From the IMG/VR virus record IMGVR_UViG_3300025674_000021, positions 1 through 64,000 of that record: a stretch of 64,000 bases of DNA. One strand, written 5' to 3'. Position numbers and translations under genes: made by a program. Below, piece after piece: positions 1 to 6,001 of this stretch. Position 1 is the stretch's first letter. The number at the start of each line of letters is the position of its first letter. Below the pieces are notes generated by a model that worked only from the letters and a program-made list of their open reading frames with translations, was not told where the DNA came from and made no database searches. The stretch comes from a virus.

Positions 1-63
1 ACATAATTTAGAAAATGTTAAGATAACATTTTCACAATTCCTTAATTGTTATCACAATCGTTG

Positions 64-127
64 CTTGTGTTTGTGTTAGGTGTAATCGTAATTTATTCTT
101 GTGTTTGTGTTAGGTGTAATCGTAATT
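64..127. repeat. tandem direct repeat, 30-bp unit, 34-bp period
   Basis: Two identical 30-base copies (64-93 and 98-127) begin CTTGTGTTTGTGTTAGG and end GTAATCGTAATT, separated by four bases. They lie in the noncoding leader before the first gene. Function is not evident: a protein-binding site, a recombination or slippage product, or part of a leader RNA are all possible. Confidence 0.85.
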
Positions 128-183
128 GTCGCTAATTCTTTAACCTAACTCATTTTTTTTAGTTTCTAACCACACTGGTGCCC

Positions 184-307
184 GATCCGTCAAGCGGTTT
201 GGCGATAAGCATCGCTAATCAGACGGATCTGGATTTTGGTATCAACGGATACCATTGTTCCCTTGCGGGATCCTGACCTGCCGTGTAGATTAACCCTGTC
301 GTTAATC
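184..307 (+). promoter_or_regulatory. cluster of consecutive hairpins in a leader region
   Basis: Four stem-loop units lie end to end just before the gene at 321. The first is an outer stem GATCCGTC (184-191) with GACGGATC (222-229) enclosing a second stem centred on GCGAT-AAGC-ATCGC (202-215). Next comes TGGTATC-AACG-GATACCA (237-254), a short TCCC/GGGA stem (259-270), and GATTAA/TTAATC (288-307). No tRNA cloverleaf or known riboswitch was recognised. It may be a structured 5' leader or a small RNA; the stems are visible but the function is inferred. Confidence 0.5.
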
Positions 308-320
308 ACACCACACCGAC

Positions 321-719
321 ATGACCACCAGCACCACCACCGCCGCCGCCCACTACGCCGCGTCTCTCACCCAGACCGTTGATGCCATCGACCAGATCTG
401 CGATGTGCTTTTCGACACAGAGTCTTTCGACGTGCGGATTGACCGCTACGTCGCTGAAGCGAAAATCGCCAAGCGTGCCGCCGATGATGCCGCACAGTAT
501 CTGGCGCAGATCCGCGCCGAGATACTCTCCCTGATGGTCGAAAGCAACCTTGCGACCTTTGAGAGTGAGGCGGGTAAGGTCACTGTCTGCAAGGGTAAGC
601 GGACAGTCAGCGTCACTGACAAGGCGCTTGCCGCTGAAATTTCTTTAATTAAAGAACGCGGCGTTAGAACTGGGCGCTGCACTGAAAAACAAGGCGCCGA
701 TTACGTGATCATCAAGTGA
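321..719 (+). CDS. hypothetical protein, helical N-terminal part
   Basis: 132 residues with no family recognised with confidence. After a Thr/Ala-rich start, residues 15-85 look like one long amphipathic helical region. A shorter beta-rich tail follows (KVTVCKGKRTVSV). The helix-then-strand plan loosely recalls Gp157-like or Gam-like phage proteins, but no diagnostic motif is visible. It is preceded by the hairpin cluster and followed at once by a strong hairpin, so it is probably its own transcription unit. Its codons favour C and G at third positions, unlike most of the window, so recent acquisition from a richer-GC source is possible. Confidence 0.7.
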   Translation: MTTSTTTAAAHYAASLTQTVDAIDQICDVLFDTESFDVRIDRYVAEAKIAKRAADDAAQYLAQIRAEILSLMVESNLATFESEAGKVTVCKGKRTVSVTDKALAAEISLIKERGVRTGRCTEKQGADYVIIK

Positions 720-727
720 ACACAATT

Positions 728-751
728 GGGGACAATTCTGTCCCCTTAATT
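728..751 (+). terminator. hairpin terminator-like element
   Basis: Stem GGGGACA (728-734) and TGTCCCC (739-745) with a four-base loop, followed by TTAATTAACATTTTTCT rather than a pure T run. The same design recurs at 981 and, in part, at 1328. It probably ends or trims the transcript of the gene at 321. Confidence 0.6.
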
Positions 752-771
752 AACATTTTTCTTTCCCCACA

Positions 772-972
772 ATGTCAGAACTTAAATTCAACATTTACGG
801 CGAACATTTCTATCCTAATGGTTACTCTAGGATGGATGTTCTAAGTTACATTGCATCAACAAGAGAGGAAGCATTAGCAACATGCAAGCGTCTCAATCCT
901 AAGTTCCACATTATGTCAATCTGGATTGATGAAACTAAACCTGAAGTTGTAAAACTGCAACCGCTTCGGTAA
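772..972 (+). CDS. hypothetical small protein
   Basis: 66 residues, not recognised. The sequence begins MSELKFNIYGEHFYPNGYSR and alternates strand-like and helix-like stretches (residues 20-40 helical), compatible with a small alpha/beta domain. No metal-binding or membrane motif is seen. Compact hairpins on both sides set it apart as a separate small unit in an accessory cluster. Confidence 0.6.
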   Translation: MSELKFNIYGEHFYPNGYSRMDVLSYIASTREEALATCKRLNPKFHIMSIWIDETKPEVVKLQPLR

Positions 973-980
973 CATTTAGC

Positions 981-1003
981 GGGGGAGAATCCTCCCCCTT
1001 AAT
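981..1003 (+). terminator. hairpin terminator-like element
   Basis: Stem GGGGGAG (981-987) and CTCCCCC (992-998), loop AATC, then TTAATTAACATTTTTCT. It is a close relative of the element at 728, including the downstream tail. Confidence 0.6.
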
Positions 1004-1033
1004 TAACATTTTTCTCCCCTACACTTTAGACCC

Positions 1034-1315
1034 ATGCTTTCTACTTTCGATACCAACTTTCAACGGATTCGTGATGTTGAGCAGTTCGCCATTGATTCTA
1101 TTAATCGCGGCGGATTGCACGGTGATGGTATGATCGGGCAGGCAGAATTGCACTGCCAGGGTTATGCTGGAGAGGGCAATCCTCCACACGACATAGTGCT
1201 AGGTTGCACGGTTAAAGTCATCAAGAACGGCAATCGTCGCCATACGTTTACACTGAACGGGCGACGGATTGCGTGTCATAAGATAGCACTAAGATTAGGA
1301 GAATTGGGCGCTTAA
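1034..1315 (+). CDS. hypothetical protein
   Basis: 93 residues, not recognised. It has a helical N-terminus (residues 5-25), a Gly/His-rich middle (GGLHGDGMIGQAELHCQGYAG is the key stretch), and a basic beta-hairpin-like C-terminal half (VKVIKNGNRRHTFTLNGRR). Basic residues in the second half would fit nucleic-acid binding, but this is a guess. It is bracketed by the hairpins at 981 and 1328, as its upstream neighbours are by theirs. Confidence 0.55.
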   Translation: MLSTFDTNFQRIRDVEQFAIDSINRGGLHGDGMIGQAELHCQGYAGEGNPPHDIVLGCTVKVIKNGNRRHTFTLNGRRIACHKIALRLGELGA

Positions 1316-1327
1316 GTTACACTTAGC

Positions 1328-1349
1328 GGGGGCAGATATTGCCCCCTTA
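1328..1349 (+). terminator. hairpin terminator-like element
   Basis: Stem GGGGGCA (1328-1334) and TGCCCCC (1340-1346), loop GATAT, followed by TTAAATGTTAG. It is the third member of the hairpin family at 728 and 981, with a diverged tail. The rest of the gap to 1546 holds C-runs, A-runs and a -10-like TATAAT at 1521-1526, but no gene I can support. Confidence 0.55.
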
Positions 1350-1520
1350 AATGTTAGTATTTGGCAGTTAATATGGGGGCGATTTTTTATATTTTCCGCC
1401 CCATGCCCCCCCGTATATAAAACGCCTAACTACCCTAAGCTATAAAGTGTTACGAACGCCTGTTAAAAAACGCGCCTATAAAAAAATCCGCCCCCCACCT
1501 CAAAAACCGTCAAAGTCATA

Positions 1521-1526
1521 TATAAT
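1521..1526 (+). promoter_or_regulatory. possible -10 element (TATAAT)
   Basis: A perfect TATAAT lies 21 bases before the ATG at 1547, but no good -35 hexamer sits at 16-18 bases. The surrounding CATATATAAT is repeated at 1736-1745 in the next promoter region. This is a weak call. Confidence 0.35.
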
Positions 1527-1546
1527 GCAAGAACGGAAAACGATCT

Positions 1547-1717
1547 ATGGAAAAAAATCGCGCAGAAAATTTTTCGACCGTAGAGATCGATCCAGTGACG
1601 GGGGAGTACTACGTAATCATTCCGCAATGGATATGTGACGAGCAGGGTTGGTATGAGGGCACAGAAGTAAACATTGAGGTAGAGAGCAACTGCATTATTG
1701 TCCGTGGAGTGGATTAG
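1547..1717 (+). CDS. AbrB/MazE-like swapped-hairpin mini-protein
   Basis: 56 residues: a short leader and then a single domain resembling the AbrB/SpoVT/MazE DNA-binding fold. The pattern is a strand (VEIDPVTGEYYVIIPQ, residues 12-27), a short helix and turn (ICDEQGWYEGTEV), and a final strand pair (VNIEVESNCIIVRGVD). The P-x-W-I-C segment takes the place of the usual IP-x-x-I-R. Family members bind DNA as dimers and act as transition regulators or antitoxins. No toxin gene is adjacent, so a regulatory role is more likely. It overlaps a spurious frame at 1447-1638; this frame is preferred because it has a recognisable domain. Confidence 0.6.
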   Translation: MEKNRAENFSTVEIDPVTGEYYVIIPQWICDEQGWYEGTEVNIEVESNCIIVRGVD

Positions 1718-1726
1718 CATCACCGA

Positions 1727-1755
1727 TTGACACTTCATATATAATACGGTATGAT
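1727..1755 (+). promoter_or_regulatory. sigma70-type promoter
   Basis: TTGACA (1727-1732), a 17-base spacer, and TATGAT (1750-1755), placed 23 bases before the ATG at 1778. The -35 is perfect and the -10 matches five of six. It should be used by unmodified host polymerase and drive the 1778-3564 gene group. Confidence 0.75.
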
Positions 1756-1777
1756 ACTGAAGTAACCAATTTCTATT

Positions 1778-2536
1778 ATGGCTAAAGGATTTACAGTAAA
1801 GGCAAAGACACCCAAACCATCAGAGAGCGCCCCAGAATGGGATTACGATGCTGCCAGAGAGATGCTGAAAGGCAAGGCAGTAGTTTTCTGTTTACCCGGT
1901 CGAGGGGTATCTTATGCATTTCTCAAAAGTTTTGTACAACTTTGCTTCGACCTGGTAAAATGCGGAGCAAGCATCCAGATCTCGCAGGATTATTCCTCAA
2001 TGGTCAACTTTGCAAGATGCAAGTGTCTGGGAGCGAATGTACTGCGTGGACCGGATCAGATTCCCTGGGATGGAAAGTTGAAGTATGATTATCAGTTGTG
2101 GATTGATAGTGATATTGTATTCAACACTGAGAAGTTCTATCAGTTGGTTCTGATGGATCAGGACATTGCCGCCGGATGGTACTGTACCGAGGACGGGCGC
2201 ACGACATCTGTTGCCCACTGGTTGGACGAAGAGGACTTCCGTGGTAATGGTGGTGTCATGAACCATGAAACCCTGGAGAGTATTGGTAAGCGTCGTAAGC
2301 CATTCACTGTGGACTACACAGGATTTGGATGGGTACTGATCAAGCACGGAGTGTTTGAACATGAAGAGATGAAGTATCCATGGTTTGCACCAAAGATGCA
2401 GGTTTTTGAATCTGGCAGTGTACAGGACATGTGCGGTGAAGACGTATCTTTCTGTCTCGATGCAATTCAGGCGGGCTTTGAAATTTGGTGCGACCCACGT
2501 ATCAGAGTTGGTCACGAAAAGACAAGGGTGATCTGA
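1778..2536 (+). CDS. glycosyltransferase-like protein (GT-A type)
   Basis: 252 residues. The central strand LWIDSDIVF carries a D-x-D motif (Asp110, Asp112) of the kind that binds the metal and nucleotide-sugar in GT-A transferases. Before it is a Rossmann-like stretch (VVFCLPGRG; SQDYSSMVNFAR), and after it a Tyr/Trp-rich acceptor-side region ending in a GEDVSFC segment, as in many phage-encoded GT2-like proteins. It probably modifies a surface sugar or a virion component, but donor and acceptor cannot be told from sequence. It is the first gene after the promoter at 1727, and its TGA overlaps the next ATG by one base. Confidence 0.65.
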   Translation: MAKGFTVKAKTPKPSESAPEWDYDAAREMLKGKAVVFCLPGRGVSYAFLKSFVQLCFDLVKCGASIQISQDYSSMVNFARCKCLGANVLRGPDQIPWDGKLKYDYQLWIDSDIVFNTEKFYQLVLMDQDIAAGWYCTEDGRTTSVAHWLDEEDFRGNGGVMNHETLESIGKRRKPFTVDYTGFGWVLIKHGVFEHEEMKYPWFAPKMQVFESGSVQDMCGEDVSFCLDAIQAGFEIWCDPRIRVGHEKTRVI

Positions 2537-3111
2537 TGACATCGAGGGTATTCATGTATGATGCGCCTTGTGTTATAAGACCTTTTGAGGACCACGCGGC
2601 GCTCCGGGATCTCGTATTGGAAAAGATCTTGAAGGATGCGGAGGATAATGATCGAAGATACGATTATTATGATCAATATGATATTCCTTATATGGACATC
2701 TTCACGGATTACACCTCGGAACTTGAGGACTTACCGTATTATGATATGATTCGGAAACCCTTGAACAAACATATGGTCAAGGTAATTCGTGAGGACATGG
2801 GTTTTCATGATGTGAATGACGTATCTGAGATCTGGTATCAGATTTATTACAATCAACAGATGCACGGATGGCACGTCCATCACAATTGTAACTTCACGTC
2901 TGTATGGTACTTGGAGTTTCCTGAGGGCGCTCCGTGTACGGAATTTATGGATACGCGGACAAAGGAGGTCAAAGTCATTGAAGGACTCAAGGAGGGTGAT
3001 ATAATGACATTCCCATCTTATGTCGTCCACCGCGCACCAGTTAATCTCGGTCACGAGCGGAAGACCATTATTTCATGGCATGTCGATGTAATATGGGATC
3101 CACCAGAATGA
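2536..3111 (+). CDS. 2OG-Fe(II) oxygenase-like protein
   Basis: 191 residues with the double-stranded beta-helix signature of 2-oxoglutarate/Fe(II) dioxygenases. Key residues are a His-x-His in WHVHHN (His113, His115), a distal His in FPSYVVHRAPVN (His165), and an Arg (Arg175) placed to bind 2-oxoglutarate. Having His rather than Asp in the middle ligand position resembles the phage TIGR02466-type proteins and leaves activity uncertain. Such proteins are frequent in cyanomyoviruses. ATG 2536 is chosen over the upstream in-frame start at 2485 because it is coupled to the previous stop and avoids a 52-base overlap. Confidence 0.65.
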   Translation: MTSRVFMYDAPCVIRPFEDHAALRDLVLEKILKDAEDNDRRYDYYDQYDIPYMDIFTDYTSELEDLPYYDMIRKPLNKHMVKVIREDMGFHDVNDVSEIWYQIYYNQQMHGWHVHHNCNFTSVWYLEFPEGAPCTEFMDTRTKEVKVIEGLKEGDIMTFPSYVVHRAPVNLGHERKTIISWHVDVIWDPPE

Positions 3112-3269
3112 GAGAGAAGTACAATGTTTATGTAAACGGCGACCTTACACACAGTAATCTTTCTGAAGAAGATTTTTTTAATGTGATGGAAGATTACGCC
3201 AAAGGGTTCTATGATAACGGAACCATCAAACCAGACCAAATCACCTACAAAGTTATTATTGAAGATTAA
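3108..3269 (+). CDS. hypothetical small protein
   Basis: 53 residues beginning MREKYNVYVNGDL. It starts inside the ATGA that ends the oxygenase gene, so translation is coupled. A beta-hairpin, an acidic helix (SEEDFFNVMEDYAKGF) and a final strand suggest a compact alpha/beta domain. No function is recognised. An in-frame upstream ATG at 3075 would overlap the oxygenase much more and is not preferred. Confidence 0.6.
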   Translation: MREKYNVYVNGDLTHSNLSEEDFFNVMEDYAKGFYDNGTIKPDQITYKVIIED

Positions 3270-3271
3270 TT

Positions 3272-3418
3272 ATGGCACGATCTAAAGTTGGAATTGTAAA
3301 AGATAGTTTCATGCCGGGGAAACCCAAAAAAACTCGGCAAGGATCAGGACAGCACACCAAGTGTGCTGCGACCTCACGTAATGGTAAGCAGAAGCGTTAT
3401 CGGGGGCAGGGACGATGA
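3272..3418 (+). CDS. hypothetical basic mini-protein
   Basis: 48 residues, rich in Lys/Arg (GKPKKTRQGSGQHTKCAAT is central; the end is KQKRYRGQGR). It starts two bases after the previous stop and ends in an ATGA overlap with the next gene. The basic, low-complexity character suggests nucleic-acid binding or a disordered protein. No family is assigned. It was too short for a standard length cut-off, but the tight coupling on both sides supports it. Confidence 0.55.
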   Translation: MARSKVGIVKDSFMPGKPKKTRQGSGQHTKCAATSRNGKQKRYRGQGR

Positions 3419-3564
3419 AAACATTTGATAAAGTCCTTAGTTACGTCTTCGTCGGTGTTATTTCAGTTATTGTCTGGGAGTTTGGACATCCATATGTTCT
3501 AGGTACTCATGATGACCATCATCACAGTCATCCAGGCAACGAACACGTTAGAGATTATAAATGA
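3415..3564 (+). CDS. small membrane protein with His-rich tail
   Basis: 49 residues. Residues 7-22 (LSYVFVGVISVIVWEF) form one membrane segment, followed by a His/Asp-rich tail (GTHDDHHHSHPGNEH) that could bind a divalent metal. The start lies in an ATGA overlap with the previous gene. It is the last gene before a strong terminator. A second protein of the same plan lies at 53481. Function is unknown; metal binding is inferred from composition only. Confidence 0.55.
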   Translation: MKTFDKVLSYVFVGVISVIVWEFGHPYVLGTHDDHHHSHPGNEHVRDYK

Positions 3565-3572
3565 TTGAAGAG

Positions 3573-3595
3573 GTCCCCTTCGGGGGACTTTTTTT
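3573..3595 (+). terminator. rho-independent terminator with UUCG loop
   Basis: GTCCCC (3573-3578), loop TTCG, GGGGAC (3583-3588), then seven T. The C(UUCG)G tetraloop is exceptionally stable. It separates the early-type group from the late baseplate block. Confidence 0.9.
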
Positions 3596-3600
3596 ATGCC

Positions 3601-3627
3601 AATAAATAAGAGGTAAGTGCTAAATAA
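3601..3627 (+). promoter_or_regulatory. T4-type late promoter(s)
   Basis: AATAAATA (3601-3608) and CTAAATAA (3620-3627) directly follow the terminator and precede gp25. Both resemble the T4 late -10 sequence TATAAATA recognised by gp55-bound polymerase. CTAAATA lies 18 bases before the ATG, so AATAAATA may be the better placed start signal. Confidence 0.6.
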
Positions 3628-3644
3628 CTAAAAAGTTCTCGGAA

Positions 3645-4046
3645 ATGGCAGTAACAAGGGTATCTAGATCCTTCAAAGATATTAGTTTATCCTTTGAACC
3701 ACATCCTGTGACAAAGGATTTACCTATTCTTACAAATAGAAATGCTATTATAAGGTCTGTACGTAATTTAGTTGAAACAATCAAAACAGAACGATTCTTT
3801 CAACCTAATCTAGGATCAGATGTACGTGATAGTTTATTTGAAATTGTTGACTATGCAACGGCAACAGTATTAGAAGATCAGGTCAAGGAAGTTATTCTCA
3901 ATTATGAACCAAGAGTTGAGAATCTTGATGTTGAAGTAGAACCAAGCATTGATGATAATAAATTTGAGGTTACTGTAATTTTCGATATTATTGGACAAGA
4001 TGTTCCTACCCAATCGTTTACCTTCATCTTAGAGGCAACCAGATAA
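3645..4046 (+). CDS. gp25: baseplate wedge subunit gp25
   Basis: 133 residues, about the length of T4 gp25 (132). It shows the gp25/lysozyme-like fold pattern shared with contractile injection systems: an early SLSFEPHPVTKDL segment, the helix NAIIRSVRNLVETIK, then ERFFQPNLGSDVRDSLFE. The gp25 family joins the wedge proteins at the inner baseplate and contacts the sheath. It heads the baseplate operon after a late promoter and is followed four bases later by gp6. Confidence 0.93.
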   Translation: MAVTRVSRSFKDISLSFEPHPVTKDLPILTNRNAIIRSVRNLVETIKTERFFQPNLGSDVRDSLFEIVDYATATVLEDQVKEVILNYEPRVENLDVEVEPSIDDNKFEVTVIFDIIGQDVPTQSFTFILEATR

Positions 4047-4050
4047 ACAA

Positions 4051-6000
4051 ATGCCTTTTACTAAATTCACCAATCTCGACTACGGTCAAATAAGAGAATC
4101 GATAAAAGATTACCTTCGTGCAAACTCCACCTTTACGGATTTTGACTTTGAGGGATCTAACTTCTCTGTTTTGATTGATACGTTAGCATATAATACGTAT
4201 ATCACGGCATTCAATACGAATATGGTCGTGAATGAATCCTTCTTGGATTCTGCAACGGTTAGGGAGAATGTCGTTGCTCTTGCACGAAATATTGGATATG
4301 TACCTTCTTCAAGAACTGCGGCGAGTGCAAAGATTTCTTTTGAAGTAAGAGTCGATCCTCAGGCAACCTTACAAGACGGAACACCCATTTATACCCCTAC
4401 AGTAACACTTCAGGCAGGTCTTGTCTGTACTGGTGGTACGAGAGGGTCTTCTTTCGTCTTCTCTTCTCCTGAGACCATTACGGCACCAGTCGTGAACGGT
4501 CTTGCGAAGTTTGATAATGTTATTGTCAGGGAAGGAACGTTCCTAACAAAGAGATTTACTGTTGATACCTCAATAGATCAGAAATATATCGTCGATAACT
4601 CATTTGTAGATACATCTACTCTTAGAGCATATGTAAGAGAACCTTCAGAGACAGGTTTAGGTGATCAATACTCCTTGGTAGAGAATATTATCAATATTGA
4701 TTCCAATTCATTAGTATATCTTATTCAAGAGGTAGCGGATGAAAGGTATCAGTTATTGTTCGGTAACGGTATTTTTGGAAAAGCACTAGAAAATGGCAAT
4801 ATTGTAACGGTAAACTACATTGTAACGTCTGGAAAGGACGGAAATGGTGTTGATACCTTTGCTTTTGGTGGAACATTGCGTGATGCAGACGATAATATCG
4901 TCGTTCCTACTAATACAGTCACCATAACGACCATAGATCGTTCATATAATGGCGCAGAAATTGAAAATCTTGACTCAATTCGTTATTTTGCACCAAGATT
5001 GTACTCTGCACAGAACAGAGCAGTCACAACGACTGATTATGAAACGATTATTAAGTCAAAAATCTTCAAAAATGCGGAATCTGTCTCCGTTGTTGGTGGA
5101 GAAGAGCTTGAACCACCACAATATGGCAATGTTTTGATCAGTATCAAACCAAAAAATGGTACTTTTATCTCAGATTTCGATAAAGAGCAGATTTTATCAA
5201 AATTAAAGCAATATTCGGTCTCCGGAATCAACCAAAAGATCGTCGATCTCAAGATTCTCTATGTTGAGATTGACGCTTCGGTCTATTATAACTTTAATAA
5301 GGTCGTAAATGCGTCTGATTTGAAGAGTAGAGTCAATTCTTCACTTGTTTCTTACTCACAATCGGTAGATTTGAACAAATTTGGTGGAAGATTCAAATAT
5401 TCCAAACTTTTACAGATTATTGACAACACAGATTCTGCAATTACATCAAATATCACGAAAATTATCATTAGAAGAGACCTGAAAGCACTGATTAATCAGT
5501 TTGCACAGTACGAAATCTGTTTTGGCAATAGATTTCATATCAATCAGAAGGGATATAACATCAAATCAACTGGATTTACGATTCTTGGAAGCACTGATAC
5601 CGTATTTTTCACTGATACGCCAAATAATGACGGAAAAACAGGTGTTCTTTCAATCGTAAAACCAGCAACTGAGATCCAAACTGACTCTGAGGATCCATTT
5701 GCACCCGAAATTCTTGTAAAATCTGCCGGAACGGTGGATTATGAGAAGGGAGAAGTCAATATTAACAATATTATCATTACTTCAACTGTTCTTGAGAACG
5801 ATTCTATTGAAATTCAGGCATTCCCAGAATCAAATGACGTTATTGGATTGAAAGATCTCTATATTTCTTTCAATCTTGAGAAGAGTAAAATAAATATGAT
5901 TAAAGATTCTATATCTTCTGGGGAAGATAATTCAGGTGTTGTCTTCAATAAAAATTATTATACATCCAGCTATTCCAACGGGAGTTTAACGAGGTCATAA
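4051..6000 (+). CDS. gp6: baseplate wedge subunit gp6
   Basis: 649 residues, close to T4 gp6 (660). The N-terminus (FTNLDYGQIRESIKDYLRAN, then DFEGSNFSVLIDTLAYNTYI) is characteristic of the gp6/BaseplateJ-like family, whose dimers form the ring that holds the wedges together. The middle includes the GNGIFGKALENGNIVTVNYIV segment typical of BaseplateJ, and the last 200 residues are a cyanophage-type extension. Position between gp25 and the gp7-position gene agrees. Confidence 0.93.
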   Translation: MPFTKFTNLDYGQIRESIKDYLRANSTFTDFDFEGSNFSVLIDTLAYNTYITAFNTNMVVNESFLDSATVRENVVALARNIGYVPSSRTAASAKISFEVRVDPQATLQDGTPIYTPTVTLQAGLVCTGGTRGSSFVFSSPETITAPVVNGLAKFDNVIVREGTFLTKRFTVDTSIDQKYIVDNSFVDTSTLRAYVREPSETGLGDQYSLVENIINIDSNSLVYLIQEVADERYQLLFGNGIFGKALENGNIVTVNYIVTSGKDGNGVDTFAFGGTLRDADDNIVVPTNTVTITTIDRSYNGAEIENLDSIRYFAPRLYSAQNRAVTTTDYETIIKSKIFKNAESVSVVGGEELEPPQYGNVLISIKPKNGTFISDFDKEQILSKLKQYSVSGINQKIVDLKILYVEIDASVYYNFNKVVNASDLKSRVNSSLVSYSQSVDLNKFGGRFKYSKLLQIIDNTDSAITSNITKIIIRRDLKALINQFAQYEICFGNRFHINQKGYNIKSTGFTILGSTDTVFFTDTPNNDGKTGVLSIVKPATEIQTDSEDPFAPEILVKSAGTVDYEKGEVNINNIIITSTVLENDSIEIQAFPESNDVIGLKDLYISFNLEKSKINMIKDSISSGEDNSGVVFNKNYYTSSYSNGSLTRS

Positions 6001-6001
6001 T

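Noticed and set aside
64-127. CRISPR-like repeat
   Set aside because: Only two copies, separated by four bases, with no spacers and no cas genes.
150-320. Possible tRNA or tRNA-like element in the hairpin cluster
   Set aside because: No TpsiC-arm consensus, no acceptor stem with proper spacing, and no anticodon loop of seven bases could be fitted.
1447-1638. 63-residue + strand frame, Lys/Arg-rich
   Set aside because: It overlaps the AbrB-like gene at 1547 in another frame and is driven by A-rich codons; the AbrB-like frame has a recognisable domain.
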